Source of the DNA: G020348185 sp964525045
GTDB taxonomy: Bacteria > Nitrospirota > Nitrospiria > Nitrospirales > UBA8639
Direction: 5' to 3'
Length of the DNA stretch: 64,000 nucleotides
NCBI GenBank assembly: GCA_964525045.1
Contig: CAZGFD010000006.1
Location: forward strand, 62,001 to 126,000
Position 1 is the first letter of the stretch. Each line of letters starts with the position of its first letter. The notes below the pieces were generated by a model. The model was not told the DNA's origin. It made no database searches and worked only from the letters and a program-made list of their open reading frames with translations. A program made the translations under genes and the position numbers. Positions 43,701 through 50,117 of this stretch are shown here, piece after piece.

Positions 43701-43871
43701 CGGCCCCAAAGCCGGCGCCCGCGTCAACACTTGCACTTGCACCGGTGTCAAATCTGGCACCGCGTCAATATTCATTTCTCCCAACGACCACAGACCCGAT
43801 ATCACCACCATGAGCAAGACCATTAGGGTAAAAAATCGGTACCGCAATGAGAGCTTCAGCAACCGTTCCAT
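40782..43871 (-). CDS. czcA: Heavy-metal RND efflux pump (CzcA family)
   Basis: Inner-membrane proton-driven pump, 1029 residues, 12 membrane helices with two large periplasmic loops. The opening (FNIDAVPDLTPVQVQV type) and the TM4 motif DFGLLVDGSVVMIDN mark the divalent-cation (Co/Zn/Cd/Ni) branch of HME-RND pumps; the copper/silver branch lacks the DFG...VDG pattern. The middle gene of the operon, between adaptor and outer-membrane factor, with heptamer repeats in both spacers. Exact metal is not fixed by sequence. Confidence 0.93.
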   Translation of the reverse strand: MERLLKLSLRYRFFTLMVLLMVVISGLWSLGEMNIDAVPDLTPVQVQVLTRAPALGPVEVERFVTFPIEAKLSGLPGLREIRSVSRYGLSAVTAIFEDHVNLYLARQLVNERVTLAAEQIPKEYARPIIGPLTTGLGEVYQFTLKGEGYSSMELRTMLEWEIGWRLRSVPGVVEVNIWGGEEKQYQVIVDPQKLLAFQLSLKQVFSALERNNALVGGGYIQHEREQFLIRGEALASTVMDISKILVDHGPGGVPIYIKDVGMVKEGAALRIGAATRMGEGETVIGMVQMLAGANAAQLLEKVKAKVRAIQESLPAGVVIEPYYDRSIFVSRVISTVRANLLEGGLLVIAILFAFLGDLRAGLIVASAIPLSMLIAFSGMVQAGISGNLMSLGAIDFGLLVDGSVVMIDNILRRLRGTQESSAQNKMETIYEAAKEVIRPVFFAVGIIILVYIPILVLTGLEGKMFRPMAMTVIFALAGSLVFAMLVVPVLAYWFGTSHSLREETWIVRWLRRGYEPCLRFSLKRRNVVVGSAIGLFGVSLLIAWTLGVVFVPRLDEGDMAIQIWRLPSVSIDESVKTALGVERSLRQFPEVVKVVTRTGSPEVATDVMGIELSDVFVVLKPRDEWTSAETKDELITNMKKAILTDVHGVGLSFTQPIEMRFNELIAGTRSDLALKIFGDNLTTLRELAEKAAGLLQEVPGAADVKIEQVSGIPRIRIVVDREEIARYGINAADILQYVQSARVGQVVGTVFEGERRFQLVVRLVNQASASPKALKSLLVPTPHDELVPLSRVAKVFVDEGPAQVSRENVQRRIVVESNIRGRDLGGFVNEARQRIEETVTLPTGYYLEWGGQFEHLQEAARRLMVVVPVTLIMIIGVLSLIFGSLRPALLIFLNVPLALSGGILALWIRGLPLSISAMIGCIALFGIAVLNGVVLVARIRTLEEQGLQTDQAVSQGAMDRFRPVLMTALVASLGFLPMAVATSMGAEVQRPLATVVIGGLITSTALTLLVIPALYRYIGQGNRYNSIDF

Positions 43872-43939
43872 TTTTGATTCTTGGCTAGAAGACTTTCTAA
43901 ATTAAAACATTAATCGTGGGACTTTTAACGCATTCGTTG

Positions 43940-43969
43940 CCTGAAACGTGAAACCCGGAACTTGAAACG
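43940..43969. repeat. Heptamer-periodic repeat (copy d), inside efflux operon
   Basis: Read on the minus strand: GTTTCAA, GTTCCGG, GTTTCAC, GTTTCAG. It lies in the 109-base spacer between the adaptor and pump genes. Confidence 0.75.
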
Positions 43970-43980
43970 TTTTTTGCTCT

Positions 43981-45162
43981 CTACTCTCCTTGAATGGATT
44001 CCTTTAACATCGCATTCTTGAGATCAAAGACCCCTTTGGTGACAACGTGCTGGCCGGCAGACACTCCTTGGAGAACCTCAACCCAATCATCACCCTCTTT
44101 CCCGACTGTGGTTGGGACAAAGACATAGCCGTATTGTTGCTGAACAAAGACACCTGGAACCCCATCAATGAGAGTGAGGGCAGAGCGAGGTATCGTCAGG
44201 GCCACTGTAGGCTCATCCATCAAATTTACTTCCACGTACTCATTGGGTTTCAAAACACCCTGGGAGTTTTCCACATCAAAGCGAAGGCGAACTGATAATG
44301 TCTTTTTATCAGCTAAAGGCGAAATATAGTCCAACACCGCTTCAATGGGCTCTCTGCCTTTCGGAATAATGACCCCGCGATCGCCTGTGTTAAACTGGCC
44401 AACCAGCTCGACCGGCAAGTTGGCGAATACCCACACACGGCTGGTGTCAACGATTTCCATCAATTCATCCCCCGGAATGATTCCCTCCCCCAGAACAACA
44501 GTCTGAGACGCAATAACCCCACTAAGGGGGGCCTTGAGCAGATAGTGATGCCCGTCGAGGTGTTTCCCTTGTAGGAGTTCTTCCAGGTCGGAATTGGTCA
44601 ATCCCATATTCCGCAATTTCTCCAGGACATGCTCGTGTACCGCCTTGGCTTTGAGGAATTTCGCGCGGTCCTCAAGATACCGCCTTTGCGAGACGACTTG
44701 TTCAGCCAATAATTTCTTGGTCCTCAGGAAATGTGTTTTGGTGACATCGGCTTGGACCTTCGCAACCAGGAATTCCTGCACCAACTCGTCCAGTTTCAGA
44801 CTGCCAATGGCCACCAAAGGCTGGTCCCGGCGAACACGATCACCAAGTTGAACAAACACCCGTTCGACCAGCCCCTCAATCCGGGAAGAGATTTTTGCGA
44901 CCCGGGTTAAGTCTAATGTCACTTCACCTGGTGCGGTCACTGTCTGGGGCACCAGCTGTTCGGATGCCAATGCAGTCAATATACGAGTTTGAACCTGGGC
45001 GGGGACCTGGACCATACTCTGAACTGAAGCCATCCCGGTCTGTTCTTCAGTTTTATTCACTTCTGCTTCTTCACCGGGCTTCTCCCCACACGCACTCAGA
45101 AGCAGGAGGCTCACAAAGAACCACAGTCCCATCGCAAGTAATTTCTTTAGTTTTTCAGTCAT
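43981..45162 (-). CDS. czcB: Efflux RND periplasmic adaptor, CzcB-like lipoprotein
   Basis: Membrane-fusion protein linking CzcA and CzcC, 393 residues. A lipoprotein signal is present, with lipobox LLSAC near residue 25. The barrel-sandwich hybrid halves (TAPGEVTLDLTRVAKISSRIEGLVERVFVQLGDRV and LKAPLSGVIASQTVVLGEGI) flank a coiled-coil hairpin, and the beta-barrel and C-terminal domain follow. The start at ATG 45162 lacks a strong ribosome site; TTG at 45171 is possible. First enzyme-machinery gene of the operon, after the His-rich protein. Confidence 0.9.
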   Translation of the reverse strand: MTEKLKKLLAMGLWFFVSLLLLSACGEKPGEEAEVNKTEEQTGMASVQSMVQVPAQVQTRILTALASEQLVPQTVTAPGEVTLDLTRVAKISSRIEGLVERVFVQLGDRVRRDQPLVAIGSLKLDELVQEFLVAKVQADVTKTHFLRTKKLLAEQVVSQRRYLEDRAKFLKAKAVHEHVLEKLRNMGLTNSDLEELLQGKHLDGHHYLLKAPLSGVIASQTVVLGEGIIPGDELMEIVDTSRVWVFANLPVELVGQFNTGDRGVIIPKGREPIEAVLDYISPLADKKTLSVRLRFDVENSQGVLKPNEYVEVNLMDEPTVALTIPRSALTLIDGVPGVFVQQQYGYVFVPTTVGKEGDDWVEVLQGVSAGQHVVTKGVFDLKNAMLKESIQGE

Positions 45163-45338
45163 GAGGACCAAACAAGGTCAAATTTAGGGGTTTATGTTAA
45201 TGGCTAAGGGCGACCTAACTTGAACCAGGTAATGTAAAAGCAGAAATCCGCCAGGTATCAAGTAGGATTCAAGACCAGCGAAGACACGCACTGACGAACC
45301 CGTAGGTCAGCTTCCGGGAATGCCTGTCCAATGCCTTG

Positions 45339-45815
45339 CTATTTGGAAAGAAATGGGGGTGGACGAACCCTATGCTGGGCAACGAAGAGCCAGTGTAGTG
45401 GAGAACCTCTTGAGGGATAGGTCCTCGAAATGAGGCAAATATACTTGACACTGGCGTAGTGGCTAATGACCAGAGAACCAGCCGGTCCCGGCGGGACAAG
45501 TGGATCTTTTTCTGATTTGTTGAGAAGAGAGAACCCGATTTCGGGGTGATGGAAAACATGGTCAAACACATGATCGACCTCAATGGACTCAGACGACGTC
45601 CCTGAAAGGTATGAGGGCGACGAATGTGAGTGCCTATGAAACTCGTGTGAATGATCTTCAGAGAAAAGGGAATGATATTGTCCACTATGAATATGGTAGT
45701 GGGCCCCATGTGCATGGCCAACCTCCGGATGGAAATGAATAAGTGGAATGACCAACATCCATACCACCAACCACCCACGACCCAGATTCAAAAAAATGTG
45801 CCGAAGCGTTGTCAT
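45339..45815 (-). CDS. His-rich exported protein heading the metal efflux operon
   Basis: The 158-residue protein has a hydrophobic export segment (WLVVWMLVIPLIHF). The mature N-terminus has at least fifteen His, in runs such as HAHGAHYHIHSGQYH and HSHEFHRHSHSS, and another cluster HVFHHPE later, clearly suited to binding Zn, Ni or Cu. The C-terminus ends VRPPP plus four residues, like the RAPPP tail of the protein heading the uptake operon. AAAGGA precedes the ATG. It is probably a periplasmic metal buffer or sensor for the efflux system; the family name is unknown to me. Confidence 0.72.
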   Translation of the reverse strand: MTTLRHIFLNLGRGWLVVWMLVIPLIHFHPEVGHAHGAHYHIHSGQYHSLFSEDHSHEFHRHSHSSPSYLSGTSSESIEVDHVFDHVFHHPEIGFSLLNKSEKDPLVPPGPAGSLVISHYASVKYICLISRTYPSRGSPLHWLFVAQHRVRPPPFLSK

Positions 45816-45974
45816 CCAAATCCTTTTATCAATACTACTTTTTCAAAGGCTTCATTTAGGAAAATATACTACCATGGCAAGAAATCGAAATACCATGATC
45901 TCATTTTATGAATTTTATGCAAAAGGTACGCCAAACCCACTGCTACTAAATAATTGGTTGGGTCTTTTGAGAAA

Positions 45975-46826
45975 TTATTCAGCAGGAACAGCCAGGACGG
46001 GGCATCGTGCATTCCGTAACACCCGTTCAGTGGTGCTTCCCCGTAACGCCTCTAGGAAACCTTTATGCCCCGCTGTGGTCATGACGATCAGATCGATTTC
46101 TTCTTCCTTTTCGCACTGAATTATTTGTGAAACAACATCTCCGGAACGGATCGAGACATGCCATGTCCAACCCGCCCGTCGAGGTGTATACACGAAAGGG
46201 AGATTTTCCTCGGAACCCACATGGAGAAGCGTAAACACCATTTTTTCACATTTGAAGGCTTGAACGAGCCCCGATAAGGATTGAATAGCCGTTTGGGAAT
46301 TGGGATGATGGTCAATTGGAATAAGAATTCGGCGTAGCGTGACCGCACCGTCTTCACGACGAACAAACCCTTGGGTGTTGGGTGGAATAAATAAGGTCAT
46401 CACACCGGCTCGACGGGAAATGGGCTCGGCAATAGATTGAAAAAAGGGTTGCCCCCCTAATTGATGAGTCGCTAACACAATAAGGCCGGCCGGGTGCCGA
46501 TCGAGGTAAGCTAGAATGGAACTGGTCGGATCATCCCCATGGGCAAGAACTTTCTCAACAGAAACACCGAGTTTCTTGAGGTCAACACGCGATCCATCTT
46601 CGGAACCCAAACCCCAACGAGCCAAGGTGTCGCGAACGTGAGGAAAATCCTCGACCTCGGTTCTTTCCAAGCCCTTATTAACATGAAAAATTGTCAGTTT
46701 GCCTTTGGTCGCAATCGTCAATTGGAGAGCATGCGCAAACGCGACTTCCGGGGAGAGAGAAAAGTCCGTCGCATGAAAAATATGCGCCAGTGTCAGAGGG
46801 TGAGGTTCGGAAAATTCGTCGCTCAT
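45975..46826 (-). CDS. Tandem UspA universal stress protein
   Basis: The 283-residue protein has two UspA domains (1-150, 155-283). The first opens FHATDFSLSPEVAFAHAL. The second ends IVMTTAGHKGFLEALRGSTTERVLRNARCPVL, close to the G-2x-G-9x-GS/T pattern with the first Gly kept in GHKG. The ATP site of the first half is degenerate (ATHQLGGQPFFQS). Its sequence differs from the other three in this window. It is transcribed alone. Role in stress is inferred from the family. Confidence 0.88.
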   Translation of the reverse strand: MSDEFSEPHPLTLAHIFHATDFSLSPEVAFAHALQLTIATKGKLTIFHVNKGLERTEVEDFPHVRDTLARWGLGSEDGSRVDLKKLGVSVEKVLAHGDDPTSSILAYLDRHPAGLIVLATHQLGGQPFFQSIAEPISRRAGVMTLFIPPNTQGFVRREDGAVTLRRILIPIDHHPNSQTAIQSLSGLVQAFKCEKMVFTLLHVGSEENLPFVYTPRRAGWTWHVSIRSGDVVSQIIQCEKEEEIDLIVMTTAGHKGFLEALRGSTTERVLRNARCPVLAVPAE

Positions 46827-47070
46827 GGCCTAATAGGAAAAAACCTTGCCATAAAGAAGCTAATGGGATTGCCCAACCTCAGAATACTACTCCACTAGAC
46901 TATGAACAGCAATCTTTATGGACAACACATCACCGTCGGCCTGCAGGATTCTAAAAGATTGGAATTGCGTTGAGGTGAGAGTGGAAAGTATCCTACAGGC
47001 GAATTCTTATGTTAAAGTATGTCCAATTTGTACATATCAAGCCTCAACTTGGATGGGTCAACACTTAAAT

Positions 47071-47100
47071 TCTGAGATCTGAGATTTGAAATCTGAGATC
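47071..47100. repeat. Heptamer-periodic repeat of a second type
   Basis: TCTGAGA, TCTGAGA, TTTGAAA, TCTGAGA follow one another directly, just before the ribosome site of the Zn-ribbon gene. The seven-base period matches the GTTTCRR family but the unit differs. Confidence 0.6.
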
Positions 47101-47117
47101 GACACAGGAGGTGCCTG

Positions 47118-47477
47118 ATGGGTCCAACCAAAGCGATATTTAAAGAAAACGCACTGTACAACGCCAAAAGCGGTGAGCTTATCAAAGACGGGCTTACCAC
47201 GCATGAGGAAATCGAAGAATACGCCAAACACCATTATATTGCTTTGCCGGTGGTCGATAAGGCCTGTCGTCCTTGGGTCCTCGATGGTCAACCGGTGTAC
47301 TGTCTACGCGGGACCCGATTTGAAACCATCAATGACGAAGTTGTTCATTTGGCCCGGTGCCCGGATTGCGGAGGGATGGGAATCCGTGATGATGAACCCA
47401 TGGTGGAATCCGACTGTATTCGGTGTGTCCAATGTGGACATGAATTTGACACCCGTCTTGAAATGATGGAAAGTTAG
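47118..47477 (+). CDS. Zn-ribbon protein of unknown function
   Basis: The 119-residue protein has a C-terminal zinc ribbon formed by CPDC (about 91-94) and CIRCVQCGHEF (about 107-113). The N-terminal half is helical (EEIEEYAKHHYI), with WVLDGQPVYCLRGTRFE in the middle. AGGAGG seven bases before the ATG gives firm support for translation. It is followed two bases later by the next gene, so the two form an operon. Function unknown; binding of nucleic acid or protein through the ribbon is a guess. Confidence 0.75.
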   Translation: MGPTKAIFKENALYNAKSGELIKDGLTTHEEIEEYAKHHYIALPVVDKACRPWVLDGQPVYCLRGTRFETINDEVVHLARCPDCGGMGIRDDEPMVESDCIRCVQCGHEFDTRLEMMES

Positions 47478-47479
47478 AA

Positions 47480-47821
47480 ATGTACATCACAACCACAGAA
47501 ACCTATTTACGTTTCTATGTATTGTTATCCCAATACCTCGATCGATGCCTCGATGACCAGATACGAGAGTCCTTATCTGAAAAAGATTTCCAGGAACATC
47601 TTACCGCTACCCGAACGACCGTAGTGGACCTACTTGCCACAAACCGGATAGTTAAACAAAAGGTTGAAAAGGAATATGAGAATGTCGTGAACCTGGGCAA
47701 GGAGTATCTTGAATACTCGGCAAAAGAACCCACGAGGAGAAAATTAGAAGAAGAGCGGGATATCCTCAGGATTAAAATGCTCGTCTTGAGTGATTTACTT
47801 GCAGTCTTTCGCTCCGTGTAG
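47480..47821 (+). CDS. Small all-helical protein, unknown function
   Basis: The 113-residue protein has no Cys and no export signal. It is predicted almost entirely helical, with charged heptad-like stretches (KQKVEKEYENVVNLGKEYL, RRKLEEERDILRIKM) suggesting a short coiled coil. It starts two bases after the Zn-ribbon gene stop, so it is translationally linked and probably a partner of that protein. I do not recognise a family. Confidence 0.7.
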   Translation: MYITTTETYLRFYVLLSQYLDRCLDDQIRESLSEKDFQEHLTATRTTVVDLLATNRIVKQKVEKEYENVVNLGKEYLEYSAKEPTRRKLEEERDILRIKMLVLSDLLAVFRSV

Positions 47822-47880
47822 AGGGATGTCCCCTTAATTGTGTTTTCAAAGCCAGGTGCCGAAATCGGCCTTGAAACCCG

Positions 47881-48348
47881 TCACCACCAGGGATAATTCG
47901 ACCCATATGCATATCCAAATGGGGGCCCGAAATAGGGATCATAGTAGTAAGGACTTCCAAACCGGTAGTAAAAACCCCCGTAAGGCCTGATCAATTGATA
48001 TTGGCGTCCCCGACTTTGGTCTTTCTGGCCCTGAATCTTTTTCTTTAACGCTTGTGCCCGCAACGCCTGCTGTTTGAGACGCCCCTGAAGTTCTTGCGTC
48101 GTATTCTGCTGCCCACTGAGTTTCTCTTCTAGCTTAGATATCTTATTTTGTTGAATTTCAATATAGGCGTACAAACAATTTAAGTGAGCATCACCCGAAT
48201 AAGCCAGACATTCCTGGGGAGATTTAAAGCCGGCAGACCAAGAAGGAGTTGCCAGAACGGTTCCGGCTAACATTCCCATCACCATTACAAGTCCACTAAA
48301 ACCGCTTGGAGTCGGAGCGGCCGCACCGCTGAAATTTCTCCTTTTCAT
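47881..48348 (-). CDS. Exported coiled-coil protein with Tyr/Gly/Pro-rich tail
   Basis: The 155-residue protein has a signal peptide with a long n-region, cleaved near SWSA|GF. Two Cys (about 47 and 58) lie in a short helical motif (QECLAYSGDAHLNCLYAYIE). A coiled coil from about 60 to 110 is rich in Gln and Lys. The last 40 residues are an aromatic low-complexity tail (YGGFYYRFGSPYYYDPYF type). It looks like a small envelope or surface-associated structural protein. GGGAGGGAAGAG precedes the ATG. No family known. Confidence 0.7.
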   Translation of the reverse strand: MKRRNFSGAAAPTPSGFSGLVMVMGMLAGTVLATPSWSAGFKSPQECLAYSGDAHLNCLYAYIEIQQNKISKLEEKLSGQQNTTQELQGRLKQQALRAQALKKKIQGQKDQSRGRQYQLIRPYGGFYYRFGSPYYYDPYFGPPFGYAYGSNYPWW

Positions 48349-48581
48349 CTCTTCCCTCCCAACGCATTCACTGTCTCTTTTCCATTCCTGTCATCTTAGG
48401 TATTTTACAGCCTCAGAAGTCGTCGACGCGAATCGTTCATTAGGAACCAAACATGTGAAATTACCCTCTGCGTAGGAGCGTTCAAGGTTCCAGAATTCCA
48501 ATTAGTGACTCCCTAACTTATTACTATTGATTTTTGATTTTACTCATCCATTTCAAGAAAGTATCCCTCTGGGATCTGGGT

Positions 48582-48623
48582 AAAAAAAAGCGGAGAAGCC
48601 ACTCCTAAGGTAGCTCCTCCGCT
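48582..48623 (-). terminator. Rho-independent terminator of the RRM protein gene
   Basis: On the minus strand AGCGGAG pairs with CTCCGCT, extended by AGC/GCT around a short loop, followed directly by eight T. It lies 26 bases past the RRM gene stop. This is the clearest terminator in the window. Confidence 0.85.
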
Positions 48624-48648
48624 GCTTCTACTACATGAGTCTTTATTG

Positions 48649-48987
48649 TTAGAACCGACTACGGCGTTTTCCGCCAAAACCACCGCCGCCGCCGCCACCA
48701 CGACCACCAAAACCTCCCCTTCCACCTCCAGTTCGGGGAGTTTGAGGTCTTGCTTCATTCACTGTCAACGTCCGGCCGCCCAACTCAGTAGAATTCAGGG
48801 CGGCAATGGCTGCCTCGGCCTCTTCCTTGGTGGCCATTTCCACAAAGCCAAAGCCCCGAGACTGACCAGTAAACCTATCCGTTATTAAATTCACAGATTC
48901 CACGGTTCCGTGTTGGGCAAAAAGGTCGGAAAGTTCAGACTCGGTTGCGGAATACGGCAACCCACCCACATAAATTTTTGAACCCAT
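48649..48987 (-). CDS. Glycine-rich RRM RNA-binding protein
   Basis: The 112-residue protein has one RRM domain (1-82), with RNP2 IYVGGL at 5-10 and RNP1 RGFGFVEM near 44-51. The tail is a Gly/Arg-rich region (about 85-112). The shape matches the Rbp proteins of cyanobacteria and other bacteria, often cold-induced RNA chaperones. AAGGAGAT sits before the ATG, and a strong terminator follows. The long upstream spacer (about 320 bases) could hold a cold-responsive leader, but I see no known motif. Confidence 0.92.
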   Translation of the reverse strand: MGSKIYVGGLPYSATESELSDLFAQHGTVESVNLITDRFTGQSRGFGFVEMATKEEAEAAIAALNSTELGGRTLTVNEARPQTPRTGGGRGGFGGRGGGGGGGFGGKRRSRF

Positions 48988-49308
48988 GGGGTATCTCCTT
49001 TTAATAGAAGGTAAAAAATAATGATAGTGTCTTAGGCTCGAGAACAGTGAACCATTTGGAAGGAACAGGCCGCGGACGCGAACATTGAGGCGACTGAGGT
49101 CAGACTTCCGAGTGAATTCCCGGGCAAAACAACACCACTTCTAAGAACGGGCAAAATTAAAAATCAACATCCAGTACGAAGCCCATCGCACTGGATGAGA
49201 TTAACTCTACCACACAAATCCGTAATTTTCACCAGTCTCTTTGAAAAATTCTTACCCACAAAATTCTGTTTTTTTGAGGGGGGAAGTATCAATATATTCA
49301 ACTTCGGT
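48988..49308. other. Spacer between hypA and the RRM gene
   Basis: No open frame looks coding. It holds the leader of the RRM gene and, at 49168-49197, the stem-loop listed as the hypA terminator. Confidence 0.5.
49155..49197 (-). terminator. Putative terminator downstream of hypA
   Basis: CATCCAGT (49190-49197 on minus) pairs perfectly with ACTGGATG (49168-49175) around a 14-base loop, followed on the minus strand by TTGATTTTTAATTTT. It lies about 110 bases past the hypA stop. Confidence 0.55.
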
Positions 49309-49635
49309 TTATACCACTTCCGGTTGATTTTCCCATACCAGTTTTCCGGATCCACATTCTTCACAAACCAGGGTATAAGTACTCCAGATTAAGGAACCCC
49401 CACATTGTTGGCAACTTCCTTTCACAGGTAGGAAAATAATTTCCAGTTTGGGACCTTGTACAGTCGTGCCTTGAGTTGCGAGGCCAAACGTCGTGGATAA
49501 TTCTTGGCTGCTGTGATCCGCAAGGTGAGACTGGCTGCTGATTTGCAACCTCACGACCGACGGTACCCCCGATTGCCTCAGGATCAGGTCTTCAACCATC
49601 TTCACCACTTGGCGCATCACATGGAGTTCATGCAT
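49309..49635 (-). CDS. hypA: HypA-family nickel metallochaperone
   Basis: Delivers nickel for [NiFe]-hydrogenase (or urease) maturation. The 108-residue protein starts MHE with the Ni-binding His2 and Glu3, and has the zinc site C75/C78 and C91/C94 (CQQC and CEEC). Length and layout are standard. No hydrogenase or other hyp genes are in this window, so its client lies elsewhere. A sequence in the middle (LADHSSQELSTTFGLATQGT) is the usual helix-strand region. Confidence 0.85.
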   Translation of the reverse strand: MHELHVMRQVVKMVEDLILRQSGVPSVVRLQISSQSHLADHSSQELSTTFGLATQGTTVQGPKLEIIFLPVKGSCQQCGGSLIWSTYTLVCEECGSGKLVWENQPEVV

Positions 49636-50009
49636 GTCCCTGGTTCCAATTCAAGTAAGATTTGCGAAGTGACCGATTCAATTGCGAGATAGATTTTGCC
49701 TGACAGACCTAACCCAGCTTCTGTCTGGCCAAAATCAATACCTAATAATTAAAGATATGGGGGGAGAAATTCTTATACATTTTCCATGGTAGGGTCCTCT
49801 CCAAGTCCAATGAAATGGGTTGAGAGCATGACAGATCCCCACGAAGATGCCGAAAGAGGTACTGTTTTATAACATTGACCGACCACGCATTCGTCAGCCA
49901 AAATTCAAAGCAGATAGCGGGGAATCAAAGTGTGTCGCCATTGGCAGGGCGTGCCGCTGGAGCCGCCCCTGAAAATCGCACTCATGTTCCTCACCTCATG
50001 ATTTAAATG
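49636..50009. other. Spacer between hypA and the di-haem protein gene
   Basis: I see no gene. Apart from the promoter listed next, nothing recognisable is present. Confidence 0.5.
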
Positions 50010-50038
50010 TTGACACCCTTCTATCCATTTTCTAGAAT
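50010..50038 (+). promoter_or_regulatory. Near-consensus sigma-70 promoter for the di-haem protein
   Basis: TTGACA at 50010-50015, a 17-base spacer, and TAGAAT at 50033-50038. It implies a leader of about 70 bases before the ATG at 50118. This is one of the best promoter matches in the window. Confidence 0.65.
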
Positions 50039-50117
50039 TTCATCATGATTAAAGAGTTCAACTTCAAGACAGCGACTGATATGATTCCCTGAACCGCTCC
50101 TAATTCCGGAGAAAAAA

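Noticed and set aside
40782..43871. Reading the pump as a copper/silver exporter (CusA)
   Set aside because: The DFG...VDG...VxxxDN pattern in TM4 belongs to the divalent-cation branch.
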